From contig NZ_JBKIII010000001.1 in the NCBI RefSeq assembly GCF_046557615.1, positions 1,178,001 to 1,242,000 of the forward strand: a stretch of 64,000 nucleotides of DNA. Direction: 5' to 3'. The DNA is from Haloferax sp046557615 (GTDB lineage: Archaea; Halobacteriota; Halobacteria; Halobacteriales; Haloferacaceae). The notes beneath the pieces were generated by a model. It was not told the origin of the DNA and made no database searches. It was given only the letters and a program-made list of their open reading frames with translations. The position numbers and the translations under genes are program-made. Below, piece after piece: positions 44,532-53,556 of this stretch. Numbering within the stretch: the stretch's first letter is position 1; each line of letters opens with the position of its first letter.

Positions 44532-45026
44532 TTACTCGGTGACGATTCGGTCGCCGACTTCGATTCCGTTGTCCACCGTGTACTTGTACGGGAGTTCGAG
44601 GACGTAACGGCCTTCGCCGCGGTAGCGCGTCAGGTCTGACTCGCTCGTGCCTTCGGGGTCGAGTTCGGCGTGGTGAATCGTCGTGATGGTCCCGTTTTCG
44701 GCGACGAACACGATGTCGATGGGGAAGGCCATATCGCGCATCACGTAGGCGTAGGTGCCTGTCTCGTCGTGGACGAACCACATTCCTTCGTCTTCGCCGA
44801 GCGATTCGGTGTTGCTCAGGCCGGTGTAGCGTTTGGCGTAGGTGTCGGCGACACGAGCATCGACGGTCGCCAGCGATTCGTTCGTCTCGGCATCGACGAC
44901 AGTGAGGGAGGTTCGGTTGTATTCGTCGGTCGTACCGGGGATGGCCGCGGGGTTGGTGACGTAGACGGCGACACCCGCGACGACGAGAATCCCGATGACG
45001 AAGGCGAACGAGCGGAGGCGGGCCAT
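44532..45026 (-). CDS. DUF192 domain protein, membrane anchored
   Basis: 164 residues from the ATG at 45026; another ATG at 45035 adds three residues. N-terminal signal or anchor (LRSFAFVIGILVVAGVAVYV), then a DUF192 beta-barrel domain (DTYAKRYTGLSNTESLGEDE, then GMWFVHDETGTYAYVMRDMA, then MAFPIDIVFVAENGTITT). DUF192 proteins are exported and of unknown role. No operon partner. Confidence 0.82.
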   Translation of the reverse strand: MARLRSFAFVIGILVVAGVAVYVTNPAAIPGTTDEYNRTSLTVVDAETNESLATVDARVADTYAKRYTGLSNTESLGEDEGMWFVHDETGTYAYVMRDMAFPIDIVFVAENGTITTIHHAELDPEGTSESDLTRYRGEGRYVLELPYKYTVDNGIEVGDRIVTE

Positions 45027-45118
45027 ACTTCTCATGACGAGTGCCTGCTGTCTAAGGATTCCGGCGCGCGGTCGAAACAAAAACCGTTATCAGCGCGAAC
45101 CGGTTCGAATGAAGTGCA

Positions 45119-45192
45119 GGGTTCGTGGTCTAGTTGGTTATGACGCGGCCTTTACAAGGCTGAGGTCGGTGGTTCGAATCCGCCCGAACCCA
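45119..45192 (+). tRNA. tRNA-Val (TAC)
   Basis: 74 nt: acceptor GGGTTCG/CGAACCC with discriminator A, anticodon loop TTTACAA in stem CGGCC/GGCTG, T-arm with TTCGAAT. No intron. The last 24 nt recur 108 bp downstream. Confidence 0.93.
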
Positions 45193-45300
45193 TGTTTCTG
45201 TGCGAACAACGTGAGCCAGAAACATCTGTGAGGGCGGGAGAACCTTGCGGCAACCGAGCGTAGCGAGGTTGACGGAGTGGTTCGAATCCGCCCGAACCCA
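45193..45300 (+). repeat. tRNA-Val tail with 3'-end copy
   Basis: The tRNA's 45169-45192 segment (from GTGGTTCGAATCC to CGAACCCA) recurs perfectly at 45277-45300. The spacer opens with a hairpin, ATGTTTCTG pairing with CAGAAACAT around the loop TGCGAACAACGTGAGC, nearly the loop found after both tRNA-Phe genes. A second palindromic stretch ends the spacer. No gene until 45360. Confidence 0.75.
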
Positions 45301-45359
45301 CCCATTTGTCTATACGATGCTGAGCTAGTGAGTTCGAGTGAGACAGGCATCTAACCGTC

Positions 45360-45818
45360 TCAATGAGACAGGCCAATCCCGTAGCCGTGTTCTTGTGCAA
45401 ACTCACAGAGTGCAAGATACTGCGTCTCGATTCGTAAGTCTCTGTGAAAGGTTTCGGTGGGATTTTCGACGTGTTTCAACTGCTCGAAGAGATTGTGTAA
45501 CTCCGCAATCGTCTCGCCGTAGATTACTAAGTCGTCAGTTCCTTTTTGCTTGTAAAACTCATAGAGCTGATTCGGGTCTTGTTCCCCAACGTGATTGAGG
45601 TCTTCAAATATATCTGACGTTACTTGAGAAGTGATGAAGAATCCAAACTCTTCAAGCATAGTCTTTCCACCCTGGTAATCTGGGTCGGTTTCGAGCGTCG
45701 GCCACTCACGCTCTGGTTCGACTCGTTTCTTCCGTTCGAGAACATACGAGTAGTACTGCCGAATCGTTTCGAGCGTCTGTTCCTCCTCCGGAACCTCAAG
45801 ATAGAGTGACGTGCCCAT
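45360..45818 (-). CDS. Putative immunity protein for the adjacent toxin
   Basis: 152 residues, soluble, acidic, no signal peptide, mostly helical (LETIRQYYSYVLERKKRVEP, ETIAELHNLFEQLKHVENPT). It starts 1 nt after the stop of the 1,681-residue secreted protein and is read in the same direction. Size, cytosolic location and position directly downstream of a nuclease-tipped surface protein fit an immunity protein that blocks the toxin in the producer. No family is recognised, so this is contextual inference. Confidence 0.55.
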   Translation of the reverse strand: MGTSLYLEVPEEEQTLETIRQYYSYVLERKKRVEPEREWPTLETDPDYQGGKTMLEEFGFFITSQVTSDIFEDLNHVGEQDPNQLYEFYKQKGTDDLVIYGETIAELHNLFEQLKHVENPTETFHRDLRIETQYLALCEFAQEHGYGIGLSH

Positions 45819-45819
45819 T

Positions 45820-48800
45820 TTAGTTCTCCATCGAGTCTAACGTTTTGAACAATTCGTGCAACTCATTCCGAGTGTATCCGAGCGATTCGTCGAATCCCGC
45901 ATTTTTCGGCCCTACCGTGATCATCTTATCTACATCTCTCCCCGGTTCAAAAGGTTGAATCTCAATCTGGTTGGCGGAGATGCCTTCTGGGGAGGTTTTT
46001 GTAATCGCCTTGTCAGTAACCTCTACTTCTATAATCTTCCTGACTTTATTAATGACTTGGCCTTCTGCTTCAAGTCGTTTGTGACCAATTTTGGTCTCGA
46101 ATATCATCGTTATCTTCCCGTCAGAGTTCCTGATGAGGTGGTCAATTTCGGTTTTCGAACCATCGCTAAAGAAGATATCAATCCCTTTCTGCGGTGATGG
46201 TGGCAGAATCTCATCACCAGATTTCAGGTACTTTGGAAGTACCGTTTTCGCTGCCAATATTTCACCGACATCTCCCCTTTCACTCACGGCGTAGCCTGAA
46301 TTTCGAATGGTCTTGAGGCCTGAAAGGTGTTTATCGAGTCGAATGCCATTGTGAGCCAACTCTTCGACTCTGGAAGGGCGCACACCGAATTCAATTAACT
46401 CAACACCGGCGTCTAGAGCATTCTGTCGAATGGCGATATCACGCAGGGCTCGTGCGTCGAGTCTCTGAGCCAAGAAAGCCCCATCCTCCGAGTCGAGGGC
46501 CGTTTTGAGGATTCTCTTTTGAATTATAGTCGGTTGGTCGTTGAAACCATCAATCTGTTTTGTGACATCTACTATCCGCTGCGTACTCACCCCAGTCTCG
46601 ACAGAGACATCTGCAAGGGTACTCGCAGTCCTTTTCTGCACGCCAGATTTCACGAGATTGCCTTCAGTGACACCCTTTCGGAACTCGGAGATGGTCTTCG
46701 TGCTACCGAGTCTACCAACCACCCTCTTGGGGACTCCTTTGATTTTCCCTCCCGTCTTCAGAATCAAGAGTTTCCCAGTAGCAGCAGCGAGTTCTGGATT
46801 GTGGCGGATGAATTTGACCGTGATGACCGTCGCATCGGTAACGTCTTCGGCGGTATCGATCGCAAAGCTCCCAGCGGCAACCCCAGCACCGACGCCGGTC
46901 CACGAGGTGACAGCGCCGAGAACCGTCCCACCACTCGTGATAACGCTCACTCCGGCACCGCCACAGTCGAGGATGTTCGCACCCGTCTCGTTCGTCCAGA
47001 CGACACAGTCACGAGTGTCTGCTGCTGCGTCTGCAACAGGGACGATACTGAAGGCTAGCCACCCACCGAAGTATTCGAGCGAGTGTGAGCCTTCAAGGTC
47101 CTTGACGATACCATATTCCCCGTAGAATGCCCCCCTCGCGGCGTTGGCGGCGTAATTGCCGCTGGCATCGATGATGGAGACATCAGATGCATCTTGTTGT
47201 ACCTCATCGTAGACCGTAGGATTGGGGTCCTCGTAATCTGACCAAGCATCGTTATCGGTATTCACCGAAAGAGGGTCGAGTTCTGACCAGACACGCGTCT
47301 CTTCGTAGTCTGTAAGCCCATCTCGATCAGAGTCGCTCTGCACCGGGTTACTCTCGAGTCGGAAGTATTGCCCGTAGTCGTTCAGCGTTCGTACACCGAC
47401 TTCCTGGCCGTCAGAAAGCCCGTCACCGTCTGTATCTGCGTTGTATTTGTCGGTGAAATACGTCTCTCCTCGACCAGTTCGAATCCCGCCAGTTTCGACA
47501 GAGTCGGCTAATCCGTCGCCATCAGTGTCGTAGGAGATGCGCATCGATTCGAGGGTCACTTGCGAGTCGTTCAACGCGACGAGGCGGAACGAGACCCTTT
47601 CGCCCGCGAATTCGGAGAGGTCACGACGAATCGTATCAGAATCACTGCGAGAGCTATCGTCACCTTCTCCAGTAATTTCGAATAATTCTGTAATCTCACG
47701 ATCCTCGTCGACGATGACGAACATCGCAGTGGAACGTTCCCCTTTCGCTTGGCCTGATACTTCTGCTTCGAGGCGAATCTCTTTCGCATTCGAGAACGTC
47801 AGCGACCGACCATACGTGGAGTTCGAGACCCGTTCTCCCTCGTCGATAGGCTTGGTCGGGTCGTCGGCGTCAGGGTCGTCGCTCGGAGGGGAGGGGTCAT
47901 AGTCATCGTCGTCGTCCCCGCCAGTGTTTCCGTCGTCCTCGTCATCTTCGTCTCCGCTATCTAACGGGCAACCACCGAAGTACGTCCCTGCCTCGTTCGG
48001 ACACGTGTCCTCTGAATCTCGAATCCCATCCCCGTCAGAATCGATTGGACAGCCGTTTGTGCCCGCACCCGGTGTCGTGTCACACTCGTCGTCGTAATTG
48101 ATGACGCCATCCCCATCGTCGTCCTCAAGTTCACTTTCGGGAATACACTCGCCATCAGCATTCATCCTGCAAGCGATGCCGAACTGAAGGGTTGCAACCG
48201 ATTTCTTCTCGGTAGACTGGGCTCCCACGGTCACTTCGTCACTGGAGGTTTCACACGTAGGGTCGTTTTCACCGAAACACGACCAGAGATTTTTATCCGC
48301 TATCTTGCCTGTGTCACTCCAATTTGTTGGGAGCGGGTCCGCAAACTGTACTGCCCATGCGGATTGCTCGAACACTACGAACGTTCCAAACTCTTCTGTC
48401 TTGCCAGTGACAGTGTTCGACTTAGCGTCGGTTCGAGAGTCGAGCTTGACAAACGTCTGCTTACTTCGGTTGTACCTGAACACTGCCAAGTCAGATTCGT
48501 TCGAAACCCCTCCAACGCCGTAGTCGAGTGTGACATTGGCTGATTCGACCTCGGGCCCCGCCTCGATAGAGACCATCTTCGAAGCACTCGCGTTCGCGAC
48601 AACCGAATTATTCAGTGATGGCTCCGGGTTTGGCTCGACCGAGACTGTCTTCGCTGCGTTCCCCTTTCCTTGGACAGTGATGGACGTACCGAGCGATTCG
48701 TTGGCTGTCTCGGTAATGAACGTCTCATTCCCGTCGGAGACGCCATCGCCATCGGAGTCAACGACCAGTGGGTTAGTCCCGAGTTCGAGTTCTTCACTGT

Positions 48801-50865
48801 CGAGTAGGCCATCCCCATCAGTGTCGGGGAGTAAGGGGTCGGTTCCGTGGTCCAACACCTCTTCGGCGTCGGTCAACTGATCGAAATCGGTGTCGACCAG
48901 TTCAGGGCTCGTTCCGTTATCCTGCTCACTCAATGCGGGTAAGCCATCTCCGTCAAGGTCTTCTTTGGCGTCCAGTAGACTATCTCCGTCCGTGTCAGCC
49001 TTCGTGGCGTTCAGGGCACTCGTCCGTAGTTCGAAGTCGTCGAAGAGACCGTCACCATCGGTGTCTCGGCTCAATGGGTTAGTTCCAGACTTAAACTCGT
49101 AGAACGTAGTGACACGGTCGCCATCGAGGTCTTCGAGCCCGTCAACCAACCCATTGCTAGACTCGTTTGCGTCTGTCTCGTTCGAGTCGCTGTCAGGGTC
49201 GAACGGGTCTGTCCCTACAACTCGCCGCTCGTATTCGTCTGGAAGCCCGTCACCGTCGAACCCAACAGAGGCCGAAGAGTGTTGGACATGGTGGATATCT
49301 AACTGGTCTTCCGAATCGTAGCCATTATCTGCTACGTCGTCACCAGGGTCTACCGCACTGACGGTCACACGGGTAGTGGACGTGTTACCGAGCGTTTGAG
49401 GTGGAACCGAAATCGTTCTATTGAACTGAACAGTCGTCGCTGGGGTAGTAGTCTCCGTCAAATCGAATTCGTGACTTTCGTTGTCGATACGGAATTTGAC
49501 GTCTATCTCGTATGGCCGAACATCGAACACGCTCGCATATACTGAACGGTTTATTGGCTTGTCGTGTGGGAAGTCAGAACCGGTAGAAAGTACGACTTGA
49601 GGCTCGACGGCTTCGTCCATGATATCGATGGCACGTTGGGAAGCAGTCCACGCACGCCGATAATGCTCTATTGCACCGACTGGCCTTGGTGAGCGCTCTT
49701 GGACACGGTTCGCCTGTTCGAGCGCACGTCGTGCTTCATCGAGGTGCGCAGCGACGGCGGTACGGTTGTACGAAAGATTACGTTCGTCGAGGGCTGTGCG
49801 AGTGTGTTCGGCATCGGCGAGCGCTTGCAACGCGAATTCACGGTCTGATGCGATGAGCGCTCCAGTTGCATTCGGTGCAGAGGTGATGGCGGACGAAGCG
49901 ACCTTGTGATCAACACGGAAAATGGCAGCAGTAGTCGTTCTGTTCTCGTCGAGATGGTATCCGTACGACGCTTCCAACTCGCTCACAGAGCGTTCGATTT
50001 TATTCCTGTTACCGGCCGTAGAGGCAACGAGATGTGCGATAGCGGCGTCTCGATATGCTTGTGCACTCGCTCGTGTCTGCGGGACGACGATGCGCTGAGG
50101 TTTCGCAAGCGATGTCGAATTATTCGATGTGAGTTCAGGTGAAGAACCTCCAAATCCTTCCTCACGTGATAAACCCAGTGCTATCTGGGGACCAAGACCG
50201 ACCGTGTTGTTTCCATCGAGCGCCCAACCCGGCTGCGGGGTAGTAGAGTTCGATGAGCCCGATTGTCTGTCTTTTTTTGGACCGTGGCGGGCCTCCTTCT
50301 CTCCATCTTTTTCGTGCGCTCTGTTGCTCTCGTCGGCGCCGGAACCACCACGCTTGTCTTGCTTCTCTCGGTCGGCATTGCTCGCGTCCTTCCTCACGTC
50401 ACCCTGATTCGCTCGATTATCCGTAGAATCGTCCTGTGCGTGTCCGTTGTCCTTGCCCTTGTCCTTGCCCTTGCCCTTGCCGTTGTCCGTATCCTTGCTG
50501 TTGTCCTTGCCCGCATTTTTCGGATCGCTTTCGTTCGAGTTCTCGTTCTTCTTCTCAGGGCGTTGGTTTTCATCTCCTGAACGCTGATCTTCACGAGAAC
50601 TGTTCCCCTTCTGTTTCGAATCCTGATCGTTGCCTCGATTACCCCTCTTCTTGGACTGTTCGCCTGATTCCTGTGTACTCCGTTCTTCCCCGGGCTTATA
50701 CTGTACAGAAGTCCCGTCAGAAGCGTCGTCACTGGCCGACAGCCAATCAGCGTCGACCTGAAGTACGCCGCCGTCTGGACCAGAAATCGCCGCTGAACCG
50801 ACCGACGACGAGATGATGAGAATCGAGAAAAAAACCGCAATGAGTCGAGCGAAGGAGAATGCCAT
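45820..50865 (-). CDS. Giant secreted protein with TSP3 repeats and C-terminal nuclease domain (polymorphic toxin candidate)
   Basis: 1,681 residues from the ATG at 50865, chosen because a TATA box lies ~26 bp upstream and a signal peptide follows at once (MAFSFARLIAVFFSILIISS). Order: low-complexity charged linker (~30-190); helical region (~240-400); beta domain; three blocks of DTDGDGLxDxxE calcium-binding repeats (~535-715, 910-1005, 1112-1218); Gly/Ala-rich hydrophobic region (~1250-1340) that may insert in membranes; and a C-terminal domain with RGDVGEIL, TEIDHLI and FETKIGH (~1530-1595), i.e. the E, D and E-x-K of a PD-(D/E)XK nuclease. This is the plan of a polymorphic toxin. The next gene is a likely immunity protein. 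Confidence 0.75.
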   Translation of the reverse strand: MAFSFARLIAVFFSILIISSSVGSAAISGPDGGVLQVDADWLSASDDASDGTSVQYKPGEERSTQESGEQSKKRGNRGNDQDSKQKGNSSREDQRSGDENQRPEKKNENSNESDPKNAGKDNSKDTDNGKGKGKDKGKDNGHAQDDSTDNRANQGDVRKDASNADREKQDKRGGSGADESNRAHEKDGEKEARHGPKKDRQSGSSNSTTPQPGWALDGNNTVGLGPQIALGLSREEGFGGSSPELTSNNSTSLAKPQRIVVPQTRASAQAYRDAAIAHLVASTAGNRNKIERSVSELEASYGYHLDENRTTTAAIFRVDHKVASSAITSAPNATGALIASDREFALQALADAEHTRTALDERNLSYNRTAVAAHLDEARRALEQANRVQERSPRPVGAIEHYRRAWTASQRAIDIMDEAVEPQVVLSTGSDFPHDKPINRSVYASVFDVRPYEIDVKFRIDNESHEFDLTETTTPATTVQFNRTISVPPQTLGNTSTTRVTVSAVDPGDDVADNGYDSEDQLDIHHVQHSSASVGFDGDGLPDEYERRVVGTDPFDPDSDSNETDANESSNGLVDGLEDLDGDRVTTFYEFKSGTNPLSRDTDGDGLFDDFELRTSALNATKADTDGDSLLDAKEDLDGDGLPALSEQDNGTSPELVDTDFDQLTDAEEVLDHGTDPLLPDTDGDGLLDSEELELGTNPLVVDSDGDGVSDGNETFITETANESLGTSITVQGKGNAAKTVSVEPNPEPSLNNSVVANASASKMVSIEAGPEVESANVTLDYGVGGVSNESDLAVFRYNRSKQTFVKLDSRTDAKSNTVTGKTEEFGTFVVFEQSAWAVQFADPLPTNWSDTGKIADKNLWSCFGENDPTCETSSDEVTVGAQSTEKKSVATLQFGIACRMNADGECIPESELEDDDGDGVINYDDECDTTPGAGTNGCPIDSDGDGIRDSEDTCPNEAGTYFGGCPLDSGDEDDEDDGNTGGDDDDDYDPSPPSDDPDADDPTKPIDEGERVSNSTYGRSLTFSNAKEIRLEAEVSGQAKGERSTAMFVIVDEDREITELFEITGEGDDSSRSDSDTIRRDLSEFAGERVSFRLVALNDSQVTLESMRISYDTDGDGLADSVETGGIRTGRGETYFTDKYNADTDGDGLSDGQEVGVRTLNDYGQYFRLESNPVQSDSDRDGLTDYEETRVWSELDPLSVNTDNDAWSDYEDPNPTVYDEVQQDASDVSIIDASGNYAANAARGAFYGEYGIVKDLEGSHSLEYFGGWLAFSIVPVADAAADTRDCVVWTNETGANILDCGGAGVSVITSGGTVLGAVTSWTGVGAGVAAGSFAIDTAEDVTDATVITVKFIRHNPELAAATGKLLILKTGGKIKGVPKRVVGRLGSTKTISEFRKGVTEGNLVKSGVQKRTASTLADVSVETGVSTQRIVDVTKQIDGFNDQPTIIQKRILKTALDSEDGAFLAQRLDARALRDIAIRQNALDAGVELIEFGVRPSRVEELAHNGIRLDKHLSGLKTIRNSGYAVSERGDVGEILAAKTVLPKYLKSGDEILPPSPQKGIDIFFSDGSKTEIDHLIRNSDGKITMIFETKIGHKRLEAEGQVINKVRKIIEVEVTDKAITKTSPEGISANQIEIQPFEPGRDVDKMITVGPKNAGFDESLGYTRNELHELFKTLDSMEN

Positions 50866-50880
50866 ATGGCATACAATCAT

Positions 50881-50898
50881 ATTATTTATATAAATTTT
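50881..50898 (-). promoter_or_regulatory. TATA box of the giant toxin gene
   Basis: On the minus strand AAAATTTATATAAATAAT is centred about 26 bp before the ATG at 50865. This places transcription start at the ATG and decides between three possible starts (50922, 50880, 50865). The rest of 50899-51180 holds no recognisable gene. Confidence 0.55.
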
Positions 50899-51180
50899 CC
50901 TGTCCATCCATTTGGCAGACATGTGCTATTGGCAACCACACTAAAACACCGTCACACAGGGTGAGAGTCGGAATAACTGAATTGAGAGAGTCGATGATCT
51001 CAGAACGGCGGGGCTGTGAAGTTGCGTATTGAGCGTGTGAACAACGGGAGTGTGAGCAGCGAGGAGTCTGTGGCAGTCGTGTGGGCAACGAGAATTTGGG
51101 TCATGGAGCGATAGCGACCGAAGTTCGGCCCGACCACTCCACACAAACAACCCTTTCTCTCCCCCACGCCGACACAGAGT

Positions 51181-51579
51181 GTGAAACCCTCCACAGCCCT
51201 CAAACGACGCCCACGCCGAACGCTCGCAGTCGTCGGCTACGCCCTCGCGGTGTTCGTCGCCTCCGTGGTCAACCCACCGGGGGGCAGCCAAGAGATGGCA
51301 ACCACAGGCCCCTTCGGGCTCGTCGGCGCGGACAAGTGGCTACACGCGATTGGATACACTATCCTGAGCGCGGGGGTCGCCTCGGCGCTCGACGCGCAGA
51401 CGCGACGGCTGTTGCTCGTCAGTGCGGGAATTGCCGTCGTGTACGGTGCAGGAATCGAAGTCGTACAGGGATTCTTGCCGTATCGAAGCTTCAGCCTCGC
51501 TGATTTCGTTGCGAACGGCGTCGGGGCGGCCCTCGGAGTGGCGATTTGGACCGCCGTCTGTCGAGGATTGAACACTTGA
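51181..51579 (+). CDS. VanZ-like membrane protein
   Basis: 132 residues from a GTG. Four hydrophobic segments with the family pattern GADKWLHAIGYTILSAGVA, then GIEVVQGFLPYRSFSLADFVAN, the VanZ/RDD-like core. In bacteria VanZ raises teicoplanin resistance; in archaea, which lack peptidoglycan, the role is unknown. Stands alone, with the next gene 62 bp downstream. Confidence 0.8.
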   Translation: MKPSTALKRRPRRTLAVVGYALAVFVASVVNPPGGSQEMATTGPFGLVGADKWLHAIGYTILSAGVASALDAQTRRLLLVSAGIAVVYGAGIEVVQGFLPYRSFSLADFVANGVGAALGVAIWTAVCRGLNT

Positions 51580-51641
51580 TAAACATCTTGTGAGTAGGGT
51601 TATCATGCCCTCCCGCTAAGTGGGTCAACGCGAGGGCAAAA

Positions 51642-52331
51642 ATGGGCATTGGCACAAAAATGGGCATTGGCACGAAACGGACGGCAAAAGCACTGGGACT
51701 TGTAGGTGCGGCCGCCACAGGAACGTATTTACTGGCACTCCGACCGTGGCACAGTCGGTGGGGGGCAACGGACGACGAAACAGGCACTCCGCTTCCGGGC
51801 GACGATTTCGTCGCGGACGCGACGTTGAGTACGACACGGGCAATCACGATTGCAGCACCCCCACTGGCGGTCTGGGCACGCGTTATCCAACTCGGGCACG
51901 AGGCACACAATCCGATGGAAGGCCCCGAGTTTGGCGATTGGTTCGGTTTTTCTATACGGAGTCATAACCCACACGGCACGGACGGGCAACTTTCGTTGGG
52001 AGACGAAGTCCTGCTTGGACCGGTAGTATCGGGACTGCCAGCCTTCTCAGTCGCAGTCATCGACCCGGGGCGAACGCTCGTATTGAGTACGCCCGGGTGG
52101 GAGACAGGTTCGAGTACGGCAACGTGGACGTTCGCGTTGCGGCGGGTTGGCCCCGGTGCAACGAGGCTCATCGTTCGGTTTCAGTCGCAACCACGGACAC
52201 TCGGTGAGCGGGTGATGAACCAACTCGTCGTCGAGCCACTCCAGTTCGCGCGCGAGCGAGCATTGCTCAAAGGCGTTCGAGAGCGGGCAGAGCGGGCACA
52301 ATCGGTCCCTCGCGGAGGACGACGAAGGTAA
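51642..52331 (+). CDS. SRPBCC-like protein with N-terminal membrane segment
   Basis: 229 residues. Contains the START/SRPBCC-like features IAAPPLAVWARVIQLGHEAH and DEVLLGPVVSGLPAFSVAVI. The N-terminus has one weak hydrophobic segment (AKALGLVGAAATGTYLLAL). Two start codons come from an 18-bp tandem duplication (51638-51673) that encodes MGIGTK twice; the second ATG is at 51660. Ligand and function unknown. Confidence 0.68.
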   Translation: MGIGTKMGIGTKRTAKALGLVGAAATGTYLLALRPWHSRWGATDDETGTPLPGDDFVADATLSTTRAITIAAPPLAVWARVIQLGHEAHNPMEGPEFGDWFGFSIRSHNPHGTDGQLSLGDEVLLGPVVSGLPAFSVAVIDPGRTLVLSTPGWETGSSTATWTFALRRVGPGATRLIVRFQSQPRTLGERVMNQLVVEPLQFARERALLKGVRERAERAQSVPRGGRRR

Positions 52332-52392
52332 CTCGTCGCCGACGGTCGATTCGAAAGCCTTTTTCCCTCTGTCCGGCTTCGGAAGAATGCAA

Positions 52393-52466
52393 GCCGCCTT
52401 AGCTCAGACTGGGAGAGCACTCGACTGAAGATCGAGCTGTCCCCGGTTCAAATCCGGGAGGCGGCA
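52393..52466 (+). tRNA. tRNA-Phe (GAA), copy 1
   Basis: 74 nt: acceptor GCCGCCT/AGGCGGC with discriminator A, anticodon loop CTGAAGA in stem CTCGA/TCGAG, T-loop TTCAAAT. No intron. Identical to 55995-56068. Confidence 0.94.
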
Positions 52467-52578
52467 TTTTCCTGCGAACGACGTGAGCAGTGAAAATGCT
52501 CCCGAACGGATTCTGAATCAAGGAGTGAAGTGAGCGCCAGCAAACGGAACGACTGGGGTTCAAATCCGGGAGGCGGCA
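52467..52578 (+). repeat. tRNA-Phe tail 1 with 3'-end copy
   Basis: The last 22 nt of the tRNA (52445-52466, from GGTTCAAATCC) recur at 52557-52578. The spacer begins with a hairpin, CATTTTC pairing with GAAAATG around CTGCGAACGACGTGAGCAG. A further hairpin, CCACC...GGTGG around GAGCGAAGCGAGCG, follows at ~52598-52620 and may end transcription. Confidence 0.78.
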
Positions 52579-52738
52579 TACTTCTCTGACACCAACCACC
52601 GAGCGAAGCGAGCGTGGTGGGTCTGCAATCGACACAGAGTCGAATGGAGTAACTACTGAGAGACAGAGCGTGTCGGACAAACGTCGGTGGAATAGTCCGA
52701 CCAATACCCAAAAACAGGGGGTGTTTAGCACACCCACA

Positions 52739-52918
52739 CTACGCTTCGACAGACTTCACGTACTGCTCTTCGATTTCTTCGAGGCTGAAGTCTTTCCCGT
52801 GCTGTTCGTGAACGTGTTCTTGTGTGGCGCGAAGCAGTCGGTCCTTGTCCTCATCTTCGGTCCGCATCATGAATACACAACCCGAAACGGCTGTGTTACA
52901 CTCGACTTGTAACGTCAT
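52739..52918 (-). CDS. DUF1059 family small protein
   Basis: 59 residues from the ATG at 52918 (MTLQVECNTAVSGCVFMMRT), the usual start for this family; an upstream start would add a non-conserved 16 residues. DUF1059 proteins are short alpha-beta proteins with a conserved cysteine and a helix EHVHEQHGKDFSLEEI. Function unknown. Confidence 0.75.
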   Translation of the reverse strand: MTLQVECNTAVSGCVFMMRTEDEDKDRLLRATQEHVHEQHGKDFSLEEIEEQYVKSVEA

Positions 52919-53556
52919 TGTTCCTCTCACTCTCCCCTCGGGGGTAAAGAGTACAACAGGAGACATGATAACGATTTTTCGATGTTATCAGGAGCATCAA
53001 TGCGGTCACACTGTCCTCACTAAGAGACTTGACTGTGGCCGATACAGTTCAGAAGTCACCCGCCAGAGAGTGCCATCTCCCCGACTGTACCCAGCGACTT
53101 CGGGGTGCGTTGAAACGACAATGGTACAGAATATCAACAAATCAGATAGCTAAGCAACCCATATGTAAATGGATTTGAGGCGGAGACAAGTCCTAACCCC
53201 GAATAGTGGAGTCTGAAACGTCAGTTCAAACCAAATCTCCCAGGCGTAATACCAGATCGATACAAGAACCAATCGGACGGAAAATCACACAGTAAGAAGG
53301 TTAGTTGCGTTGGACCACCGATTAGGCTTCCAGCGTAGAATTTCTGCCGAGATTAACTTCGGATGGGATCACGGCTAGGAAGACGTATAGCCGGTTAAAA
53401 AACCAGATAGAGGGCGCAGGAAGCCACAACATAACTCAGCGAAAAGAGTTAATTTCTGCGTGAGGACAAGCGCCTGTTAAACATCTTATCAGTATTGTAA
53501 CCGCGAAATACAGCGATTTGGGAGTCTCAATAACAATGTGACAATGGGAACACTAT
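52919..53556. other. Long non-coding stretch
   Basis: About 640 bp without a supportable gene on either strand. It is more AT-rich than its surroundings, and open stretches are short and lack haloarchaeal composition. It may hold a small RNA or the remains of an inserted sequence; nothing specific is seen. Confidence 0.4.
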
